Origin: Paractinoplanes maris
Lineage (GTDB): Bacteria > Actinomycetota > Actinomycetes > Mycobacteriales > Micromonosporaceae
Reading direction: 5' to 3'
DNA length: 64,000 bases
Assembly: GCF_023544465.1 (NCBI RefSeq)
Contig: NZ_JALPVL010000004.1
Location: 186,001 to 250,000 of the forward strand
Both the position numbers and the translations under genes were made by a program. The notes beneath the pieces were generated by a model. It was not told the origin of the DNA. It worked only from the letters and a program-made list of their open reading frames with translations, and searched no databases. Positions 52,535 through 64,000 of the stretch are shown in pieces; the stretch's first letter is position 1; each line of letters opens with the position of its first letter.

Positions 52535-53710
52535 GTGGACCTCGCGCTTATTCCCAGTCCGACAACGTCTGTCTGGCACGTGCTCGGCCTGCCCGTGCGG
52601 GCGTATGCGATCTGCATCGTCCTGGGCATCGTCGCCTCCTGCCTGATCATGGAATATCGCCTGCGCAGCCGGGGGGTGGCCCGCTGGGCCTCGCTGGACA
52701 TCGCGGTGTGGGCGGTCCCGTTCGGCATCGTCGGCGCGCGGCTCTATCACCTCGCGACGTCCCCGCAGGACTATTTCGGTGCCGGGGGTGACCCGGTCCG
52801 CGCCTTCTACATCTGGGAGGGCGGCCTCGGCATCTGGGGCGCGGTGCTCGGCGGCGCGGTCGGCGCCTGGCTGGGCGCCCGTCAGCTCGGCCTGCCGCTG
52901 GGCCTGGTCGCCGACGCGCTGGCCCCGGGGCTCGCGGTCGGGCAGGCGGTCGGCCGGATCGGCAACTGGTTCAACAACGAGCTCTACGGCAAGGTCACCA
53001 CGCTCCCGTGGGGTCTCGAGGTCCACGACATGGACCGGTCGAATCCCGGGCACGCGACCCGCATCGACGGGCAGGCGGTGACGCTGCCCGACCTGTATCA
53101 CCCGACGTTCCTCTACGAGCTGCTCTGGAATCTCGGTGTCGCGCTGCTGGTCTGGCTGGCCGACCGGAAATACAAGTTCGGCCGGGGCCGGGCGTTCGCG
53201 CTCTACGTGATGGCCTACACGGTGGGCCGGGCCTGGATCGAGATGCTGCGCGTCGACGAGGCCAACCACCTGTTCGGCGTCCGGCTCAACGTGTTCACCT
53301 CGATCGTCGTCTTCCTCGGCGGGCTCATCTACTTCCTGGTCGTGCGCGGGCCGCGGGCCTACGTGGTGCCCGACGACGCGCCCGAGACGGAGCCCGAGCC
53401 GGCCGCGACCGGCGACGTCTCCCAGGTCGACGTCACGGCCGCCGCGGCCTCGCCCAGCGCGACCCCCCAGGGCTATCAGGTGGTCAGCGAGTCGAGGTTC
53501 CAGGCCTACCGGCGTACGGGGATCCTGCCCCCCGACACCCCGGCCGACATGGCCGAGGAGATCGCCGCCGGCGGTCACCCCGTCGAACGCGACCCGGCCG
53601 GCCCGGCCGGCATGGGTGAGGCACTGCTGGCCACCGGCAAGGCCGCCGGGTCGGGCCGGGAGGCACCTGGCGGCGACGCCGAGCCGGAGTCCCGCGGCGA
53701 CGAACGCTGA
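52535..53710 (+). CDS. lgt: Prolipoprotein diacylglyceryl transferase
   Basis: A 391-residue membrane enzyme that moves diacylglycerol from phosphatidylglycerol to the lipobox cysteine of prolipoproteins, the step before LspA. Seven membrane helices span about residues 15-285. Family blocks are GARLYHLATSPQDYF, WEGGLGIWGAVLGGAVGAWL, the signature GRIGNWFNNELYGKVTTLPW and YHPTFLYELLWN. The last 100 residues are an acidic Pro/Ala/Gly-rich extension found in actinobacterial Lgt proteins. The GTG at 52535 is chosen by family similarity. Position after trpA is common in this group. Confidence 0.95.
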   Translation: MDLALIPSPTTSVWHVLGLPVRAYAICIVLGIVASCLIMEYRLRSRGVARWASLDIAVWAVPFGIVGARLYHLATSPQDYFGAGGDPVRAFYIWEGGLGIWGAVLGGAVGAWLGARQLGLPLGLVADALAPGLAVGQAVGRIGNWFNNELYGKVTTLPWGLEVHDMDRSNPGHATRIDGQAVTLPDLYHPTFLYELLWNLGVALLVWLADRKYKFGRGRAFALYVMAYTVGRAWIEMLRVDEANHLFGVRLNVFTSIVVFLGGLIYFLVVRGPRAYVVPDDAPETEPEPAATGDVSQVDVTAAAASPSATPQGYQVVSESRFQAYRRTGILPPDTPADMAEEIAAGGHPVERDPAGPAGMGEALLATGKAAGSGREAPGGDAEPESRGDER

Positions 53711-53715
53711 CCCAG

Positions 53716-54894
53716 GTGCGCACAGCGGTTGTGGTGGGCGCTGGTCTGGCCGGTCTGGCCACGGCCGGCGCCCTCTCTCGTTGTGGCTGGCATGTGGTGC
53801 TGCTGGAGCGCGCCGAACGAGTCGCCGCCCCGCCCACCGCCCTGGTGCTGTGGCCCAACGGCCGCCGCGCGCTGGAATCGCTCGACCCGGACGGCGGGTG
53901 GCCGGCGATCATCGCCCCGCTGCCCGACGGCGGGGTGCGCCGCCCGGACGGTCAATGGCTGGTCACCCCGCGGCCCGGCGGGACCGGCTCCGCGCCCGGC
54001 GCCGTGCACCTCCAGGACCTCTACGACGCGCTGGTGGCCGGGCTGGGCGACCTGGTCGAGATCCGCACCGGCTTCGCGGTCACCACGATCCGTACGGGTC
54101 CGGCCCGCCGCCCGGTGGTCGGTGACGGCCGCACCGAGATCGAGGCCGACCTGGTCGTGGCGGCCGACGGCATCGACAGTGCGATCCGCCGCACCCTGGC
54201 CCCCGAGTCGCTCGCGGCCGGTTCCGGGTTCGCCGCGTGGCAGGCCGTCGTCCCCGGCTACCGGGTGCCGTCGCGCCCGCCCGGTGAGGTCGCCGGGGGC
54301 GAGACGCTGGGTGCCGGCTACCGGTTCGTGTCGATCCCGCTGGGGGATCGGGCCGCGGGCCGGGGCGGCGTCTACTGGGTGGCCACCGCGGCCGGGGCCC
54401 CCCGCCCGGAGTCGCCGGCCACCCAGCTCGATCTGCTGCGGCGCTGGTTCGCCGGCTGGCCGTCGCCGGTGGGTGACCTGCTGGCCGCGACCCACCCCGA
54501 GGAGCTGGTCCCGCAGGAGGTGCGGGAGCTGCGTCCGCTGCCCCGGGCGTACGCGTTCCCGTCCGGCCCGGGCGGGGTCGTGCTGCTCGGCGACGCGGCC
54601 CAAGCCATGCCCCACCACCTCGGTCAGGGCGCCTGCCTGGCTTTCGAGGACGCGGCCACCCTGCGCTCGCTGGCCGGCCAGGCCGCCCCGGGGGCCACGC
54701 TGACCGCGGCGCTGGAGGCCTACAGCCGCCTGCGGCAACCCCGCGCGACCACGGTCGTCCGGCAGACCCGGCGAATGTCGGCCGTGGTCCAGGCCCGGGG
54801 CCGGCTGGCCCTGCGCGCCCGCGACGCGGCGCTGAGCCACCTGCGCCCGCGCATCCTCAGCGCGCCGTTGTCGCAGTGGTCGCCACCGGATTGA
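53716..54894 (+). CDS. FAD-dependent monooxygenase (PHBH fold)
   Basis: A 392-residue flavoprotein. The N-terminal Rossmann motif is VVVGAGLAGLATAGALSRCG. The DG motif of class A flavin monooxygenases is LVVAADGIDSAIRRTL, and the GD motif is GVVLLGDAAQAMPHHLGQGA. These three show FAD binding and NAD(P)H-dependent hydroxylase type. The substrate is unknown. The GTG lies 5 nt after the lgt stop, so it is co-transcribed with lgt although a functional link is not evident. Confidence 0.88.
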   Translation: MRTAVVVGAGLAGLATAGALSRCGWHVVLLERAERVAAPPTALVLWPNGRRALESLDPDGGWPAIIAPLPDGGVRRPDGQWLVTPRPGGTGSAPGAVHLQDLYDALVAGLGDLVEIRTGFAVTTIRTGPARRPVVGDGRTEIEADLVVAADGIDSAIRRTLAPESLAAGSGFAAWQAVVPGYRVPSRPPGEVAGGETLGAGYRFVSIPLGDRAAGRGGVYWVATAAGAPRPESPATQLDLLRRWFAGWPSPVGDLLAATHPEELVPQEVRELRPLPRAYAFPSGPGGVVLLGDAAQAMPHHLGQGACLAFEDAATLRSLAGQAAPGATLTAALEAYSRLRQPRATTVVRQTRRMSAVVQARGRLALRARDAALSHLRPRILSAPLSQWSPPD

Positions 54895-54926
54895 CCGAGG
54901 GGGTCGCGACCCCGGCGTGACGTCGT

Positions 54927-54932
54927 TACGAT
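54927..54932 (+). promoter_or_regulatory. Putative leaderless -10 element of the surface protein gene
   Basis: TACGAT is followed by 6 nt and the GTG at 54939. No Shine-Dalgarno sequence is present. Confidence 0.5.
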
Positions 54933-54938
54933 CCGGCC

Positions 54939-56132
54939 GTGATCGCGCCTCTGGTGGCCCTGCTGGCCCTGACTCCCGCACCGGTCGTGCTCGCTCCCAC
55001 CGAGCCCGCACCGACGGGTGTCGAGCTGGCCTGGACCTCCGGCGAGCACAACGAGTTCGCCGTGACCTGGGACGAGGCCGGCGACGTCCGCAACAAGATC
55101 GACACTGAGCGGGTGGACGGCGAGCCCACCTTCATCGCGAGCCAGTTCATCGAGCCCGGTGAGCCCAACCGGGTCGTCATGAACACCGGCCTCTACGACA
55201 CCGACTACAAGATCCGGGTGGTCGTCGTCGACGCGGACGGCACCGAGCTGAGCGAGCCGGCCTACTCCCCGGAGTTCGACACCGACCGCACCGTGCCGGC
55301 CCGGATCACCAGCGCGGTCCCGCAGGTGGACGGCTCGGTCCGGTTCTCCTGGGTGCCGGGCCGCTACACCGACTCCAACCCGGGGGACCCGCTGGACCTG
55401 CCGGCCGAGGACCCGCCGCGCTACCAGCCGGTCGTCACCCAGTACGGGATGCCCGACTACGAGCCGTTCGGCCCGCCGGTGCGCGGGGCGGGTTCCCTGG
55501 TCGTGCGGGGTCGCCAGGTCCCTCTCAACGTCGGCCTGCAGAACTTCGAGAACGAGTGGTACGGCTACCGCGGGGCCAGCGCGTCGATCAACGGCAGCAA
55601 GCTGACCGTGAAGCTGCCGTCGTCGCGGCCGGTCGGCGGCCGGCTCACCGCCACCGGCAAGGTGACCGAGTTGCTCCGCAGCTGTGATCTGGCCGCCTGT
55701 GACAACGCCGAGTGGCCCACCGGGGACCGTGAGCTGGAACTGCAGGCGCGGACCTCGGCCGGCGGTTCCTGGCAGACCGTGGCGACGACGAAGAGCCGCA
55801 CCGACGGCACGTACTCGGTGACCGCCGGTTTCACCGGGACCCGCGAATACCGGGTGGTCGCCCCGCCGGTGCCCTGGGTGCCGGGTGATCAGGCTCTCGC
55901 GTACGCGGAAACGGCGGCCATGAAGGTGAGCGGAGTCTCCGGCCCGGCGGACAACGGCGGCGGCGACGACAACGGCGGTGGCGACGACAACGGTGGCGAC
56001 GGCGGCGGTGGCGGTGGTGGTGGCCTTCCGATCACCGGCTCACCCGTGATGTGGATCGCGCTCGCCGGCGGTCTGCTCGTCCTGCTGGGTGTCGCGTTCG
56101 CCACCCTCGGACGGATCCGCCGGCGCCGCTGA
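54939..56132 (+). CDS. Sortase-type surface protein with LPITG anchor
   Basis: A 397-residue exported protein. A short hydrophobic N-terminus (MIAPLVALLALTPAPVVLAP) should act as signal peptide. Two beta-rich, fibronectin-like stretches follow (about 28-105 and 110-215: FAVTWDEAGDVRNKI, VRFSWVPGRYTDSNPGD). A domain with a CDLAACD cysteine pair and AEWPTGDRELELQARTSAGG (about 220-310) comes next. A Gly/Asp/Asn linker then leads to LPITG at about residue 363, a hydrophobic helix and RIRRRR. This tail is a complete cell-wall sorting signal. The ligand is unknown. The gene may be leaderless. Confidence 0.8.
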   Translation: MIAPLVALLALTPAPVVLAPTEPAPTGVELAWTSGEHNEFAVTWDEAGDVRNKIDTERVDGEPTFIASQFIEPGEPNRVVMNTGLYDTDYKIRVVVVDADGTELSEPAYSPEFDTDRTVPARITSAVPQVDGSVRFSWVPGRYTDSNPGDPLDLPAEDPPRYQPVVTQYGMPDYEPFGPPVRGAGSLVVRGRQVPLNVGLQNFENEWYGYRGASASINGSKLTVKLPSSRPVGGRLTATGKVTELLRSCDLAACDNAEWPTGDRELELQARTSAGGSWQTVATTKSRTDGTYSVTAGFTGTREYRVVAPPVPWVPGDQALAYAETAAMKVSGVSGPADNGGGDDNGGGDDNGGDGGGGGGGGLPITGSPVMWIALAGGLLVLLGVAFATLGRIRRRR

Positions 56133-56167
56133 CGCCACCTGTCGACCACCGCCGCACGCCGTCGCGC

Positions 56168-57043
56168 CTACAGCGACGCCGGGGCCGGCTCGCCGATGCA
56201 CGCGGTGCCGATCCGCCGGAATCCCACCTTCGTGTAGAGGCGGGCGACGTCGTCGTCACCCGCCGACAGGAAGACCAGCCGCACCCCGTCGTCCAGCGAG
56301 CGGCGGGCCAGTGCCGCGGTGAGCTGGGAGGCGTAGCCGCGCCGCCGGGCCGACGGCAGGGTCGCCACACCGGCCACCTCGGCCACGTCACCCGAGCGCA
56401 TCACGGCGCCGGTGGCCAGGATCCCGTCGGGGGAGTCGACCACCGCCGTGTAGTAGTCGCCGGCCGCGCTGCGTTCCCGCTGGCTCTCGACCAGGGGCTT
56501 GCTGAGTTCCCCGCCCGCGGCGTCGCGCTCGGCCGGGCCGGCCGGCACGGTCAGCAGGGCGCCGCCCCCGGCCTCCAGCGGCGACACCGCCGCGGCGGGC
56601 GCGCCGAAGCCCAGCTGCGCCACCGCGTGCGAGGCGGCCAGGTCGGCGGCGAAGGACGGCGCGTCCGGGTCGAGGAAGCGGATGGTGCCGCCCTCGACCG
56701 GCAGGTCGGGTACGAGCGCGGCCGGGTCGAGCGTCAGCAGCGGGGCCAGCAGCACGTCGAGGCCGGCCGAGCGGGCCACGGCGAGCAGGTCCGGGGTCGT
56801 CTCGTGCACCCACTCGAAAGCCTCGGGCAGGCCCAGCTCTCGTTGCCTCTGGCGAACGGCAGTAATATCGGCCGCAGAGGGAGTGTCCGCCCCTATGCGG
56901 GGGCGGGCGTAGTACGGCCAGCCTTCGCCCTCGCGGACGAAGAGCACCAGCCCGCCGAACTCCTCGGCCCGTGCGTAGGGCCGGGGCAGGGCGTCGTAAA
57001 ACCGCTCGAGCCTGACGAAGACGTCGGTATCCTGTTGCGCCAC
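56168..57043 (-). CDS. GNAT family N-acetyltransferase
   Basis: A 291-residue protein whose last 140 residues form an acetyltransferase domain: DYYTAVVDSPDGILATGAVM, the acetyl-CoA pyrophosphate loop VATLPSARRRGYASQLTAAL (R/Q-x-x-G-x-G/A motif) and VARLYTKVGFRRIGTACIG. The first 150 residues may be a second, degenerate GNAT-like half, since they carry FEWVHETTPDLLAVARSAGL and strand patterns but no acetyl-CoA loop. The substrate is unknown. The start is a GTG at 57043. It is divergent from gltB across 191 bp. Confidence 0.82.
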   Translation of the reverse strand: MAQQDTDVFVRLERFYDALPRPYARAEEFGGLVLFVREGEGWPYYARPRIGADTPSAADITAVRQRQRELGLPEAFEWVHETTPDLLAVARSAGLDVLLAPLLTLDPAALVPDLPVEGGTIRFLDPDAPSFAADLAASHAVAQLGFGAPAAAVSPLEAGGGALLTVPAGPAERDAAGGELSKPLVESQRERSAAGDYYTAVVDSPDGILATGAVMRSGDVAEVAGVATLPSARRRGYASQLTAALARRSLDDGVRLVFLSAGDDDVARLYTKVGFRRIGTACIGEPAPASL

Positions 57044-57234
57044 CGCGCGAGACTACCCAACCACAGCGGATGTTCGGCTACCCCATTATGCCGTGAAGGT
57101 CGATGACGCCCGATTCAAGTGTGATCCATCTGAACTGGCGGAGATCGGTACCCACTAACGTAGACTTCAGAGACTTTGCAGGGCCGACGTCGTCCCGACC
57201 TTGAACTGAAACACCAGCGACGACAGGAGGCCCG

Positions 57235-61780
<4,546 letters not shown>

Positions 61781-61788
<8 letters not shown>

Positions 61789-63253
61789 TCCGAACGGATT
61801 TCTTCGCTACGAGCGGCAGCTGCCCAAGCGCCGCCCGGTGCCGGTCCGCATCCAGGACTGGCGGGAGGTCTACCCGCCCGCGGGTGAGGAGCTCATCCGC
61901 GACCAGGCCACCCGGTGCATGGACTGCGGCATCCCGTTCTGCCACGAGGGCTGCCCGCTGGGCAACCGCATCCCCGACTGGAACGACCTGGTCCGCACCG
62001 GGGCCTGGGAGGCCGCGGCCGAGTCGCTGCACGCCACCAACAACTTCCCGGAGTTCACCGGACGGTTGTGCCCCGCACCCTGCGAGGCGGCGTGTGTGCT
62101 CGGCATCGCCGACGACCCGGTGACCATCAAGCAGGTCGAGGTCGAGATCGCCAACCACGCGTTCGACCTGGGATACGTACGCCCCCAGCCCGCACCCGTG
62201 GCGACCGGCAAGAAGGTCGCGGTCGTCGGATCCGGCCCCGCCGGCCTGGCCGCGGCCCAGCAGCTGGCCCGGGCCGGTCACGCGGTGACGGTCTACGAGC
62301 GCGACGACCGCATCGGCGGCCTGCTCCGCTACGGCATCCCCGACTTCAAGATCGAGAAGACGGTGGTGGACGCCCGCCTGGCCCAGATGGCCGCCGAGGG
62401 CGTCGTCTTCGAAACCGGCGTGGAGGTCGGCCGCGACGTCACCGCCGACGACCTGCGCGACCGCTTCGACGCGGTCCTGCTGGCGGCCGGGGCCCTGGCC
62501 GGCCGGGACGCGCACGACACCCCCGGCCGCACCCTCAACGGCGTCCACCTGGCCATGGAACACCTCGTCCCGGCCAACCGGGTCGTGGCCGGCCTGCAGG
62601 ACACGGCACCCATCGACGCCGCCGGCAAGAACGTCGTCATCATCGGCGGCGGCGACACCGGCGCCGACTGCCTGGGCGTGGCCCACCGCCAGGGCGCGGC
62701 GAACGTGATCCAGCTCGACCAGTACCCGCTGCCCCCCTCGGAGCGGGCCGGCGAACTGCACCCGTGGCCCACGTGGCCGGTCATCCTGCGCAACTACCCC
62801 GCGCACGAGGAGGGCGGCGAACGCGTCTTCGGGGTGGCCGTCCAGGAGTTCGTCGACGACGGCAACGGCAACGTCAAGGCCGTGCGCGTGGCCGACGTGA
62901 CGGTCGAGCGCATCAACGGCGTCCGCACGGTCACGGTGGCCGAGGGCTCCGAGCGCGACCTGCCGGCCGACCTGGTCCTGCTGGCGATCGGCTTCGAAGG
63001 CACCGAGAAGCAGCCGCTGCTGGCGCAGTTCGGCATCGAGCGCAACCGCCGGGGCGTCCTGGACGCCGACATCACGTGGCAGACGTCGGCCCCCGGCGTC
63101 TTCGTGGCCGGCGACATGCACCGCGGCGCGTCGCTGATCGTCTGGGCGATCGCCGAGGGCCGCTCGGCCGCCTCCGCCATCCACGACTACCTGGGCGCCG
63201 CCGGCGAGCTGCCGGCCCCCGTCAACTCGATGGCCCAGCCCATCAGCGCCTAG
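61781..63253 (+). CDS. gltD: Glutamate synthase (NADPH), small subunit
   Basis: A 490-residue FAD/4Fe-4S protein that passes electrons from NADPH to GltB. N-terminal cluster cysteines are in [18 protein letters not shown] and [16 protein letters not shown]. The FAD site is [20 protein letters not shown] and the NADPH site [17 protein letters not shown]. The end [19 protein letters not shown] is typical. The GTG starts 8 bp before the gltB stop, so translation is coupled. A strong intrinsic terminator begins 14 bp after the stop. Confidence 0.97.
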
Positions 63254-63266
63254 TTCTTTCCTGGAG

Positions 63267-63293
63267 GGGCCCGCCTGGTTTTCAGGCGGGCCC
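63267..63293 (+). terminator. Rho-independent terminator of gltBD
   Basis: A perfect 11-bp stem, GGGCCCGCCTG with CAGGCGGGCCC, has a GTTTT loop and is followed by TTTCTTCCT. The right arm contains the stop and last codons of the convergent Nudix gene. Confidence 0.9.
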
Positions 63294-63710
63294 TTTCTTC
63301 CTGTACGCGGTGAGGGTGTCCCGGCTGGCCTGAGTGAGCTGTTCGGGAAGCGCCCCGACCCGGAACCAGCCGATCGCGGTGCACTTGCCGGGCTCCCGGA
63401 TCGCCGGTGTGCCACCGATCCACCGCGCGGCGAACGACGGCGAGACCCAGTGCTGTCCCTCATCCGGCAGGATGTGATCGGAGACCCCGAGCAGCGCGCC
63501 GACCTCAACGGCCATCCCGTACTCCTCGTCGAACTCCCGCACGACGGCCGCAGCCAGCGTCTCCCCGAAGCTCACCATGCCGCCCGGAAACTCCCAGAGC
63601 CCGGCCTCGTTCCGTGCCGCCGCCCCACGCCGGGCCAGGAATACCCGCCCGTCGTCGTCGAAGACCATCGCGCCCACCCCGACGCCGATGAAGTCGTGCC
63701 CCGGCCTCAT
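63282..63710 (-). CDS. Nudix hydrolase
   Basis: A 142-residue Nudix protein with a complete box: GGMVSFGETLAAAVVREFDE then EYG (GX5EX7REUXEEXGU pattern). The acidic residues bind Mg2+ for cleavage of nucleoside diphosphate-X compounds. The start (MRPGHDFIGVGVGAMVFDDD) and WEFPGG are typical of the MutT/ADP-ribose-like group, but the substrate is unknown. The ATG at 63710 overlaps the stop of the preceding small membrane protein gene (ATGA), which decides the start. Its 3' end forms one arm of the gltBD terminator. Confidence 0.92.
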   Translation of the reverse strand: MRPGHDFIGVGVGAMVFDDDGRVFLARRGAAARNEAGLWEFPGGMVSFGETLAAAVVREFDEEYGMAVEVGALLGVSDHILPDEGQHWVSPSFAARWIGGTPAIREPGKCTAIGWFRVGALPEQLTQASRDTLTAYRKKGPA

Positions 63711-63964
63711 GACATGGCCGGCAACAGGACGAAGGCGGCCCCGAGCCACATGAACCCCACCGACCCGACGATGAAGAGCAGGATGTAAGTCTCGTACCAC
63801 CGCCAGAAGTTCCGCGGCTCAGGTGCCTTCCGATACCCCGGCCGGACAGCCTCCTCGGTGAGCGCACACTCCTCCCGCCGGTAGTCCAGCCAGGTGAACA
63901 CCCCGATCACGATGAGCAGAACGGTGAACGCCGCAATGACGGTCACCAGCAGCAGAATCGACAC
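63707..63964 (-). CDS. Small two-helix membrane protein (5' end uncertain, may continue beyond the window)
   Basis: An unrecognised protein of at least 85 residues with hydrophobic helices at about 1-24 (MSILLLVTVIAAFTVLLIVI) and 60-82 (YILLFIVGSVGFMWLGAAFV). The basic/acidic loop between them contains DYRREECALTEEAVRPGY. The GTG at 63964 is the only start in view, but the frame stays open to the window edge and the extra residues (KIERGIAQIGI) look natural for a membrane protein. The real start may therefore lie outside. Its stop overlaps the Nudix start by 4 bp, so the two are co-transcribed. Confidence 0.6.
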   Translation of the reverse strand: MSILLLVTVIAAFTVLLIVIGVFTWLDYRREECALTEEAVRPGYRKAPEPRNFWRWYETYILLFIVGSVGFMWLGAAFVLLPAMS

Positions 63965-64000
63965 GATCCCGATCTGCGCGATGCCCCGCTCGATCTTCCA

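Noticed and set aside
57100-57234. GlnR-type nitrogen operator or clear promoter upstream of gltB
   Set aside because: A TAGACT element is present, but no -35 box at a usual distance and no paired GnTAC/GAAAC half-sites could be made out.

Overview
The window is very GC-rich DNA from an actinobacterium. The cell-division run (ftsZ end, yggS, sepF, yggT, divIVA), a mycothiol-type TIGR03085 protein, the actinobacterial Trp-associated membrane protein and a PriA-type HisA all point to Actinomycetia. The overall style of the unknown proteins suggests Micromonosporaceae, probably Actinoplanes or a relative (inference). Nothing looks like a prophage, an integrative element or an insertion sequence. 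No tRNA, rRNA or CRISPR array was recognised.

Layout. 0-4.1 kb: division and polar-growth genes plus an unknown membrane protein with an 11-residue repeat. 4.1-4.4 kb: intergenic minisatellites. 4.4-8.5 kb: DUF167 protein, cation/proton antiporter, DksA/TraR-type zinc protein, lspA and an RluD-type pseudouridine synthase. 8.5-15.6 kb: unknown membrane-anchored protein, MinD-like ATPase, dnaE and a DUF2567-like membrane protein. 15.7-23.2 kb: Lon-N protein divergent from the his cluster (hisD-hisC-hisB-small membrane protein-hisH-small membrane protein-priA/hisA), then a LysR regulator and hisF. 23.5-35 kb: acyl-CoA synthetase, a PNPOx-like protein, a MocR regulator divergent from a YczE-type membrane protein, an MFS transporter, a secreted subtilase, a second MocR regulator facing an amino-acid permease, and a TIGR03085 protein. 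35-38.7 kb: a two-gene heterodimeric ABC exporter. 38.7-40.2 kb: zinc-ligand-free ribosomal protein S4 divergent from a DUF2470 protein across two iron-box-like sites. 40.2-42 kb: lower-GC stretch leading to an unknown gene whose 3' half is a frame-cycling tandem repeat. 41.9-44.1 kb: ABC-2 ATPase, permease and TetR regulator with a clear palindromic operator. 44.1-46.3 kb: large disordered repeat protein. 46.5-54.9 kb: hisI-trpE-Trp-associated membrane protein, a small unknown gene, trpC-trpB-trpA, lgt and an FAD monooxygenase. 55-64 kb: sortase-type surface protein, GNAT acetyltransferase, gltB-gltD, a Nudix hydrolase and a small membrane protein running to the window edge.

How the genes fit together. 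Histidine and tryptophan synthesis are interlaced. hisI is translationally coupled to trpE, and no trpF is present, as expected if PriA isomerises both ProFAR and phosphoribosylanthranilate. hisG, hisE, trpD and trpG are not in the window. Glutamate synthase at the right end supplies glutamate and draws on glutamine, which HisH/HisF also use.

Most start codons in the operons overlap the upstream stop by 4 bp. Several isolated genes lack a Shine-Dalgarno sequence and instead have a TAnnnT -10 element 6-8 nt before the start codon, which suggests leaderless mRNAs. The items most worth following up are the iron-box pair at S4/DUF2470, the two small membrane proteins inside the his operon, the frame-cycling repeat gene, the TetR operator and the direct repeats beside the two MocR regulators.
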